Positions 59,701 through 64,000 of a stretch of DNA of 64,000 bases are shown here, in pieces; position 1 is the stretch's first letter; each line of letters begins with the position of its first letter. The stretch comes from Solen grandis. Taxonomy: Eukaryota; Mollusca; Bivalvia; Adapedonta; Solenidae. A program made the translations under genes and the position numbers. The stretch is taken from the NCBI GenBank assembly GCA_021229015.1, contig CM037783.1, forward strand, positions 58,190,192 through 58,254,191. The letters are read 5' to 3'. The notes below the pieces were generated by a model. That model did not search any database, was not told where the DNA came from, and saw only the letters and a program-made list of their open reading frames with translations.

Positions 59701-62700
59701 TTATTTATTATTAGGCCTTCTTTTAGCACTGATCGATTAAAGTAGATTATCGTATGTTGTCGTTTTCTTACAACGGCCTACGTGCAAGTCGTAAAATTTT
59801 CTGCATACTACGTGTATTTTTTTCTTTTGCAGAAAAATAAAATAAATAATAAAAAAAAAACTATTGTGAATAATTCACAAACATAGCACCATCAGATAAC
59901 ATAAATATCAGCTCAAATATGAAACAAGTAAAATTTAACAAAATAATTAATCAAATTAAACAATCATAATGCTTGTGCCAATCTGACAATGTGTGAAAAC
60001 ACGTTGCACTGCAGGTTGCAATTAAATCACTAGTGAACATCACATGTAGGGTGTTAATTGGTTCGGCTGATAGGTGAGAAATACATAGCACTTTTAAACT
60101 GGGGCCGAAAATTTAGTTCGAGCGTTCCAGCCATCAGTGTTCGACTCATCCCAGGTCGAACAATAAAAAATAAACAACAGTTTTGCCGGGACCTTGAACT
60201 GTGTTCGAGTAAAGTATGGTATTTTAGTTTTCAGTGTTCGAGTCACCGAAGTTCGACTGTATAAAACTCATTTAATTTAAAACAAATCTTGTCTTGAACT
60301 AAACATACTGTTGTGTATTTTTTATATAAAAAATGAACACATATAAATATAGCTTCCGTGAACATGTAAGTGACTTTAAAACTGTATCCACAAGGCACCC
60401 GTTCTTCTGGGCAGACGAGAAGAAACTGCGGCTGATCATGATCGCGGGCTCGGACGTGCTGAGGGACCGGAAGGCAGGGTACGTCTGCATAAGTTACACC
60501 TGATTTAGATTTTAGATGCTTTTCATATTCGGCCTGATGGTCCAGGCATTGTTCCTTTCAAATTGCCATATATACTTGATGTTAATACAGTCGGACTCAT
60601 TCCAGATAATAGGCACAACACATGAACTCATATTATGCTGGATACACTCAGAGAACAGAACAGAACTTTTCTTGTATTTGACTTGTACCTTTAGTATAAA
60701 TAGCATTTGGTCAATAGCGTAATAAATACAACACGCAATCTTGTGATCAATTATGGCGACGTTTTTATCACAGTTAAATGATATAGAAAGAGAAACGGCG
60801 AGTGTGTTTCAACAATTTAGATCAATCTCCAGCGAAGGAGATCACGCACAAATCTCTGTCGTGCAGTGAGTTGAAAAATAGCTGAATTTCAGCTACGTCA
60901 CGGGTAATCGTTAGCGTGACATTTTTGTGCACATTATGATCAGTGGTAACTCAGTGCTGCAGTGACTGATGCAGAACCAATCCACTGCGCCGGTGTTGGC
61001 CATTTATATATCTATTTGTTGAGTTAAACGTCCCACCGACAGTATTTCAGTCATTTAGAGACTATGTCTACCTGAACCATAGTGCTGCCTCACTGCAGTT
61101 TCATGTCAAAGACATGTGGCATGATAGCAGACCCAGTCACATTATCCTGACACCGGGCCAACCAGTCCTGTAACTACCGTTTATATGCTGAAGCTATACC
61201 GATTTAGATACATACCGTACTTAACATATTAAATACGTAATTATATACTATGATAAAGTATTAGAATTAAATAGTTTTTAGATGTGTTACTTCTTATAGT
61301 AAAAACTTGCTTTGTAAATGAAATCATATTTTCTTTTTCACCTGAAGTGACTAAAATAAATTTAACACTGACAGTCTTAGGGAAGGGTTGTGCTGTCATT
61401 TGTACTTAAGTATGACACATCAAAGCTTGGTCTTCTAATCACCTTGTCGACAACTTCGTCGTGATAATTCTCCTCCTATTGCAGTGTCCCAATGGACGGC
61501 AGTGTACCGGACTCCATGATTAGTATTATCGGAACAATGCCGTGTAACATCCAGGTCATCAACTGGGTGAGTGATCTTACACACGTGACCATGTTCGGCA
61601 TGTTGACATGGACACTGCGTATGGGTATTTTGACCAAGATCATGCACGTTTCTCACTTCATCATGCATCTGCGTTCATGTTTCTTATTGCTATATCTGAC
61701 TTGGCATATTTCAGTAATTGGTAAGACAGGATCTGGTGCGATTTCCACCAACAATACTTAGCGTTAAATTTATTTTTTTAAATATGGAAGAGGCACATTC
61801 TACCATGTCTAATTTGTAAATTATTCAAATAGATCTTTTTAAAAACTGTTTCACCAGAGGATCGGCGATATCCGGTAGAATTCGTTCATTTATATTGACC
61901 AGTCAGAGACTGGGACAATCACAGACGTATGATTATTTCCTATTCAGTGATATGAGAAATTTTACGCCAGCATGTAGATTAGGTGTTCGGGAAGTGATTT
62001 CTTGAGGCATCAAGATCAGTTTGATTATCGGGACATGCCAAATAATGTTGAGATTGCACCTACAGTAGCTTAGCTTAAAGATATATATGTATTAACAAGA
62101 ACGTTAGCCAGTGATTTGTAACATTTAAGGCAGGGGAATTCTACTGGGTTTCAAACTTATTCAATGCTCATACAATGATCAGGTATTAGTTGTGTTTCCT
62201 TTATTTTTCCAAAGAGTAAAATAAGAAATTAAATTTCAAAAATGATTTTTGTTTCATCATTCAGTGTTAAAGTAAAATATTTCGTTACTTGATGATAAAT
62301 AAATGATACAATATTCATAGTCTATAGTAACAGTAATTATAACCTATGAAACGTCTGAAGTCACGGGGCATGACTTGTCTGGAAGGATCCAGTCATGGTT
62401 GATTCTGCAGCCACTACTTTAAATTCTACCTCCAGGTCCCCGAGATCGAGTCCGTGATCATGCGGGAGATGAAAGCTTTCCGCCAGTACAAATACAACGC
62501 AGTGGAGTTGGTTCTCTTCGTCTACAACTGCTGTCAACACTTCGACAAGATGTACGTTCTCGCCTTTTATAACTGCTGCCAATTTATCGAACGAAACAGT
62601 TCTACGTACGAATACCTCAAAATTCTGTAAAATCATTTAGTTTCGTCGAAGATAAATTTCGTACTTTAGGGAATAACGTGGGTATACTAGTATTAATTCG

Positions 62701-63733
62701 TGAATTCCTGGTCTCCAAAACGTGTCGCCCCCCCCCCAAGAAAAAAACAAAAAAAAAACGAATGCACAGTACTTATGTAGATTTCTTTAGTATCTTATTT
62801 AATATAATGTACATAGCCTGAAAAGCATGATCCCATAACGTATAAAACAACACTCTGTGATAGCATAAATGAGGATTATCTGTCTTTAGAAGACTGTCAG
62901 GAATATAAGCATAAATGAGGATTATCTGTCTATAGAAGACTGTCAGGAATATAAGCATAAATGAGGATTATCTGTCTATAGAAGACTGTCAGGAATACAC
63001 AGAAGAAAACACCTAGTCTTGATGGACAATCACTGTATCTCTTGAGAACTGAAGTAGCCCCCGTATGCTAATCAGTCAAATAATCACTTTCTGTCATATA
63101 CTAGAATATTTATTTTGTCTAGCACTTTTTGGTTACATCTTAAGATATGTTACACTTGTTTGTATACTCAGGTATGCAAGGAAACAAATGGTATATTAGA
63201 GCATTGCAATGTGCTCAATAAATGTATAGAAATTTGCATGTACTTTAATTATATCATTATGCTAATGTTCATGCATTGTGTCCAGTGTTACATCTCAAAA
63301 TGAGAAAAAAAAGTTTGTAACTTCATAATGACTATGTACCTACTGTTTTCTTTTCACTGTATAAGTGCAATTGTGACGTTTCCCATAAGTTGTAAAAACA
63401 GCTAATATTTCCATAATCTGTTGACACAAAACATATTATGATGTAACCAAGTGTTGGATGGTCATATTTAGAACCACATAGCCTGGTTAATCTCGAAAGA
63501 GAATTATAAACAAGGCATATCTTTACACAATGTTTCCTAGATTTAATCAAACCTAGAATATACATGTGCATGCCATTTCTATTTTTCTTTCCAGGTCAAA
63601 GGCTGCAAGGGAGATAATCGATGAGCCTTGCAAATACTTCCTGAACAAGTTCCCTACCCTGTTTATGACCGTGTACCGAGCGATCAAGATGTCTCCACGC
63701 ACGGAGAAAACTTGCTACAAACCTTTCTTTTAA
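40966..63733 (+). CDS. RNase L-like ankyrin-pseudokinase-KEN protein (multi-exon gene)
   Basis: Hand-built model of 16 exons: 40966-41481, 47038-47256, 50128-50232, 50505-50603, 51076-51174, 51504-51608, 51798-55012, 55146-55293, 55979-56173, 56675-56777, 58460-58530, 58870-59063, 60395-60478, 61485-61566, 62436-62551, 63595-63733. All introns are GT-AG, phases match throughout, and the sum is 5490 nt (1829 aa plus stop). Domain order: N-terminal charged region (1-172), ~6 ankyrin repeats (about 174-381), a single-exon insert (382-1452), a kinase fold with VAVK Lys1471 but HGE (1563-1565) and WYG (1583-1585) in place of HRD and DFG, then a KEN domain (about 1690-1829) opening with HPFFW. Vertebrate RNase L and IRE1 are the known pseudokinase/kinase-KEN families, and only RNase L has ankyrins. 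No signal peptide or membrane segment is seen, so it is presumably cytosolic. Inference: a regulated RNase or RNA-binding sensor. The join of exon 1 is the least certain step; if it is wrong, subtract 173 from residue numbers. Confidence 0.82.
41482..43308. other. First intron, 5' part: low-complexity sequence
   Basis: No coding signal. Contains a (TTTA)n tract near 41670-41712, a 31-bp direct duplication at about 42372-42433 (ATTTCATTGGTTGGGTATTG core) and a (GAT)n microsatellite at 42688-42717. Confidence 0.6.
43309..43468. mobile_element. MITE family 2, copy b
   Basis: 160 bp. Begins TTAAGGTGAAGTCACTGTAA and ends as the imperfect reverse complement (TTACAGTGACTTTACCTTAA). The interior is nearly fold-back (GGTTCCGCTACATTTCGTAC against GTCCAAGACATAGCGG). 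Same family as 18054-18215. The TTAA at each end suggests a TTAA target site. Confidence 0.75.
43660..44990 (+). repeat. Internally tandem element G (~180-bp units)
   Basis: About six diverged ~180-bp units containing TTACTTGGCAGAAATG, CACCATCATGAGAC, TAGCTCCAAGGTCAAGGTCA and AAGAGTTCAAAGGTCA. It opens at a GTCGGTCTGTCCGTCCG tract and appears to end near a CTTCGGGGCATTTGTCAC end sequence. Related units reappear at 45300-45760. Non-coding; ORFs inside shift frame from unit to unit. Confidence 0.7.
44991..47037. other. First intron, 3' part
   Basis: Holds more units of the TAGCTCCAAGGTCAAGGTCA repeat (45300-45760), a (TA)n run at 45754-45778, and a 24-bp triple repeat at about 46759-46821 (CGTAACTATAGTGATAATA). 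No exon was recognised. Confidence 0.55.
47038..47256 (+). CDS. Ankyrin exon A (repeats 1-2)
   Basis: A good polypyrimidine acceptor (TTTCACCCTAG) is followed by TCC-ATG, then a first ankyrin-like helix pair and a textbook second repeat containing DGSTPLHLAIRSKNVEVAK and LLENGADP. The donor is GTAGGT at 47257, phase 0. If exon 1 is not joined, ATG 47041 would be the start. The exon lies just left of the duplicated block, so it is present once only. Confidence 0.85.
48225..48425 (-). repeat. tRNA-derived SINE in ankyrin intron (left copy)
   Basis: On the minus strand a tRNA-like head has an A box near TCCAGTGGTAGG (48407-48418) and a B box GGTTCGAGTCC (48367-48377). A core follows with CTTGAGCAAGACAATTATCC and ATGGGTACCTG, a type I associate with widespread marine-invertebrate SINEs. 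It also occurs in the right copy. Confidence 0.65.
49260..50000 (+). pseudogene. Truncated copy of giant exon at contig end
   Basis: Identical in protein to residues 382-628 of the gene model; the only coding difference seen is a silent change in MMTS (GTCC versus GTCA context). Any protein predicted across the N gap is artificial. Confidence 0.85.
50001..50100. other. Assembly gap, exactly 100 N
   Basis: One hundred N, the conventional length for a gap of unknown size. The sequences on both sides are overlapping near-identical contig ends, so the true gap is probably zero or negative in length. Confidence 0.98.
50128..50232 (+). CDS. Ankyrin exon B (repeat 3), right-hand copy
   Basis: 35 codons, phase 0 to phase 0, acceptor CTGCAG and donor GTAAGT. 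It contains GDNALMTAIKCGDANIINAI, an ankyrin repeat whose usual TPLH is replaced by NALM. An identical exon lies at 47597-47701 in the duplicated block left of the gap. Only one of the two should be counted in the transcript if the duplication is an assembly artefact. Confidence 0.82.
50505..50603 (+). CDS. Ankyrin exon C (repeat 4), right-hand copy
   Basis: 33 codons, phase 0 to phase 0, acceptor ATCAG and donor GTGAGC. It contains GMTALHLSTDRKWECCTNFL and NRADPNCQ, a canonical repeat. The duplicate copy is 47976-48074. One repeat per phase-0 exon of ~33 codons is the usual way ankyrin arrays grow. Confidence 0.85.
50754..50956 (-). repeat. tRNA-derived SINE in ankyrin intron (right copy)
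   Basis: Same insertion as in the left copy, at the same intron position, with one extra base in the core (GGCGCC for GGGCC). Shared presence means the insertion predates the divergence of the two haplotypes. Confidence 0.65.
51076..51174 (+). CDS. Ankyrin exon D (repeat 5), right-hand copy
   Basis: 33 codons, phase 0, acceptor CTCAG and donor GTGAGT. It encodes GLTPLMIAAGKGDMKAVERL and KAGADI, the best-conserved repeat of the set. The duplicate is at 48546-48644. The AAGKGD turn loosely recalls the GKT turns of RNase L repeats 7-8 but is not the same motif. Confidence 0.87.
51504..51608 (+). CDS. Ankyrin exon E (degenerate last repeat), right-hand copy
   Basis: 35 codons, phase 0, acceptor GTACAG and donor GTAAGA. 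It begins DGSTPICKSYREGKKDVTQY, a C-terminal capping-type repeat that loses consensus after its second helix. The duplicate is at 48974-49078. The following intron carries a CA microsatellite that differs by 8 bp between the two copies. Confidence 0.82.
51798..55012 (+). CDS. Giant central exon: helical domain, charged coil, disordered region, pre-kinase
   Basis: A single 3215-nt exon (residues 382-1452), far longer than any neighbour. About the first 190 residues are helix-rich and hydrophobic, with a CHWC plus His-rich patch (Cys546, Cys549, then several His) that could bind a metal. A Glu/Lys/Arg-rich charged helix follows (about 570-612). Next come ~700 residues of low-complexity, acidic Asn/Asp/Ser/Gln-rich sequence, likely disordered, containing WADVAKG and DFPSLNG. 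A more ordered segment (IFHRMQLVQLQQVDIYYQHN onward, 54279-54420) is followed by a Gln/Pro/Met-rich linker. The end (LIVAGKILIPRDPADRVYIS) is the first strand of the kinase N-lobe. The exon closes in phase 2 at donor GTAGGT. The domain before the disordered part is not one I recognise. Confidence 0.85.
55146..55293 (+). CDS. Kinase N-lobe exon (VAVK lysine)
   Basis: The acceptor is ACTTCAG. The split codon gives Ser, then SGPVVLGMLLSGLEVAVKII. The VAVK Lys (1471) that binds ATP phosphates is retained, but the glycine loop is poor. The segment DLQRLIDMDV that follows is a candidate alphaC helix without an obvious conserved Glu pairing. Donor CTG then GTGGGT, phase 0. Confidence 0.85.
55369..55903 (-). 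mobile_element. Short element F copy in kinase intron
   Basis: Minus-strand copy bounded by TTAGCTCACCTTGCTCAGAG on the left and GGTGAGCGATCTCAGGACC on the right. These are the reverse complements of the two ends of the long element at 11105-14391. It has only a few internal units, so it shows the unexpanded form of this family. Confidence 0.7.
55979..56173 (+). CDS. Kinase hinge and HGE catalytic-loop exon
   Basis: 65 codons, phase 0. Encodes the hinge region (YYIAMDLYEYTLPEFI), the alphaE helix (QLLRGLANLHQHFLIVHGEL) and the start of the catalytic loop. The loop reads HGELRPEN where active kinases have HRDLKPEN, so the catalytic Asp is Glu (residue 1565). The arrangement of LLRGLANLH before the loop is typical of IRE1/RNase L-type kinases. 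Confidence 0.88.
56174..56674 (-). repeat. SINE family C remnant in kinase intron
   Basis: 56446-56590 carries the CACATTATCCTGACACCGGG core and TTTTACGACTTTGATATGTC head region of the family described at 18989-19305, truncated at the tRNA-like end. The rest of this intron is AT-rich with no feature seen. Confidence 0.55.
56675..56777 (+). CDS. Kinase catalytic-loop/DFG-equivalent exon
   Basis: Acceptor GGACTAG, donor GTAAGT, ending in phase 1. Continues the loop as PENIVIDLNGHVNIAWYGLG. The metal-binding DFG is WYG (1583-1585), which predicts loss of Mg-dependent phosphotransfer. Asn1570 is kept. Together with HGE this marks a pseudokinase, as in RNase L. Confidence 0.88.
56778..57419. other. 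Intron sequence
   Basis: AT-rich intron upstream of the LINE fragment. No exon or repeat recognised. Confidence 0.5.
57420..58110 (-). mobile_element. Decayed LINE 3' fragment (ORF2 C-terminus)
   Basis: Minus-strand translation gives YLSLNVSKRLCKLTKLRISS followed by a CQFC zinc-type pair in a RFREQIPRDQRYCQFC context, the usual C-terminal end of non-LTR reverse transcriptases. Stops and a frameshift break it. Its 3' end on the plus-strand left side is a (GACA)n run (57421-57443), a common LINE tail. Sits in the intron between the WYG exon and the APE exon. Confidence 0.65.
58460..58530 (+). CDS. Kinase activation-segment exon (APE motif)
   Basis: 71 nt. Encodes DEKCWLAPEVINLRQKVSFK then SDIW. 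APE is at 1608-1610 and SDIW matches the SDVW/SDIYSLG start of the alphaF helix. Acceptor TTGGCAG, donor GTAAGT, ending in phase 0. Confidence 0.88.
58870..59063 (+). CDS. Kinase C-lobe exon
   Basis: Encodes VAGMLVYFILSGCKHPFGCN, the standard alphaF region of IRE1-type kinases (LG-YY-LSGG-HPFG), and then LLSLMLSPNKAERPCTSDSL, the alphaH-alphaI region with a conserved RP. The donor is GTATGT at 59064, phase 2. A 39-bp minisatellite starts about 40 bp inside the following intron. Confidence 0.9.
59104..59565. repeat. 39-bp intronic minisatellite
   Basis: About twelve head-to-tail units of a 39-bp motif (core TTAGACATTATATGAAA plus TCCTGCAATGTGTAAACATC), one shortened. Since 39 is a multiple of three, both strands stay open and give artificial 13-residue repeat proteins. 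Begins about 40 bp after a kinase-exon donor. Confidence 0.9.
59566..60394. other. Intron 3' part with GTTCGA-type repeat
   Basis: Two blocks (59590-59660 and 60090-60260) share AGTCGTACTTAGGTGACTCG-like and TCGAACA-containing sequence, suggesting fragments of one dispersed element. No exon seen before 60395. Confidence 0.4.
60395..60478 (+). CDS. KEN domain exon 1 (HPFFW)
   Basis: The split Lys codon leads into HPFFWADEKKLRLIMIAGSD, the diagnostic kinase-KEN junction shared by IRE1 and RNase L. Acceptor CCACAAG, donor GTACGT, phase 2. Confidence 0.9.
60753..60865 (+). CDS. Possible nested first exon (37-38 aa), unidentified
   Basis: Within an intron of the main gene, ATG 60753 opens a well-composed short reading frame beginning MATFLSQLNDIERET with a higher GC content than its surroundings. 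A perfect donor GTGAGT follows at 60866. Without splicing the frame stops at 60867-60869. It could be the first exon of a nested gene, an alternative exon or captured coding sequence. I do not recognise the protein and found no second exon. Confidence 0.3.
60870..61484 (-). repeat. SINE family C copy in KEN intron
   Basis: 61008-61190 matches the family C core: AGTATTTCAGTCATTTAGAG, GCTGCCTCACTGCAGT, ACATGTGGCATGATA and CACATTATCCTGACACCGGG. The tRNA-like end is missing. The remainder of this intron is featureless. Confidence 0.6.
61485..61566 (+). CDS. KEN domain exon 2
   Basis: 27 full codons after the split Gly. Ends NIQVINW, donor GTGAGT in phase 0. The closing Trp1745 aligns by eye with a conserved KEN tryptophan that precedes the helix carrying the nuclease residues. 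Confidence 0.85.
61567..62435. other. KEN intron with shared end motif
   Basis: Contains ATTTCCACCAACAATACTTA at 61740-61759, a sequence also found at 43278 and inverted at 45026. Otherwise AT-rich with no exon seen. Confidence 0.4.
62436..62551 (+). CDS. KEN domain exon 3 (nuclease-motif helix)
   Basis: Encodes VPEIESVIMREMKAFRQYKY followed by the helix ELVLFVYNCCQHF. This is where IRE1 and RNase L carry R-N-x3-H. Here Arg is Tyr1775, while Asn1776 and His1780 remain, so the active site is altered. Donor GTACGT, phase 2. Confidence 0.87.
62552..63594. repeat. Last intron with 46-bp triple repeat
   Basis: Three near-perfect 46-bp units (AGCATAAATGAGGATTATCT start) at about 62862-62998. A C-run and A-rich tract lies at 62730-62760. 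No coding signal. Confidence 0.7.
63595..63733 (+). CDS. Terminal exon: KEN C-terminus and stop
   Basis: Acceptor TTTCCAG. Encodes AREIIDEPCKYFLNKFPTLF and MTVYRAIK, matching the KEN C-terminal pattern of an aromatic, then F at the start of a FP-L helix and a final Y-R/K helix. The TAA is at 63731-63733, about 28 residues after the FPTL motif. I found no AATAAA in the remaining 267 bases, so the 3' UTR probably extends beyond the window or uses a variant signal. Confidence 0.9.
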
Positions 63734-64000
63734 AGACATGTGGGCGCATTTTGAGTGTATATTGAGAACAGGAATGTAACGACGAAAGCTATTTTTTTTC
63801 ATTAATGTAATTTATACGTTTATATATTTTCATAGGTATTTAACAGGATTTACAAATTTTGATAAAAGAAACTTATATGATATATTTCTTTATTTTTGAA
63901 CTAAAAGCATTCCTTTATAGATAATTATATTTTTCAAAATACTTACATGCCTTTTAATACCATTTAACTTACATTATTGCTAGAATATATATTATATAAC

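Overview
The window is invertebrate nuclear DNA, AT-rich, with standard-code genes split by canonical GT-AG introns and a dense load of short non-autonomous transposons, tRNA-derived SINEs and tandem repeats. The repeat repertoire (TTAA-bounded hairpin MITEs, pyrimidine-rich 150-190 bp tandem elements ending in GAC(A/C)GAC-type tracts, AAC-tailed SINEs) is what I associate with bivalve molluscs. That assignment is pattern memory, not a database result.

Layout. 1-35 kb is repeat-dominated and holds no convincing complete gene: nine TTAA-flanked MITEs, two large internally tandem elements (one nested in the other at 11.1-14.4 kb), a ~1 kb 31-bp minisatellite, a mariner-type helix-turn-helix fossil, and a 4.7 kb composite DNA transposon at 29.7-34.4 kb with remnants of both ends of a transposase. 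At 35.6 and 38.5 kb there are two small minus-strand exon-like blocks with good splice sites, probably from an unidentified gene. An 8-bp-TSD inverted-repeat MITE (39.4-40.2 kb) precedes a promoter-like stretch with two perfect TGACGTCA sites.

40.97-63.73 kb is one plus-strand gene, the main content of the window. I could assemble it exon by exon with every phase matching. It comprises a charged N-terminal exon (linkage inferred), about six ankyrin repeats on short phase-0 exons, a 1071-codon single exon (helical domain, charged coil, long acidic disordered region), a protein-kinase-like domain with HRD changed to HGE and DFG changed to WYG, and a C-terminal KEN (IRE1/RNase L-type ribonuclease) domain ending at 63733. 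The order ankyrin - pseudokinase - KEN is the RNase L architecture, here with a ~1000-residue insertion. It is about 1829 aa if exon 1 is joined, 1656 aa from the first Met of the ankyrin exon.

The locus is misassembled. 47570-50000 and 50101-52538 are near-identical and sit on either side of a 100-N gap, exactly as expected of two unmerged allelic contig ends. The gene model therefore uses one copy only.
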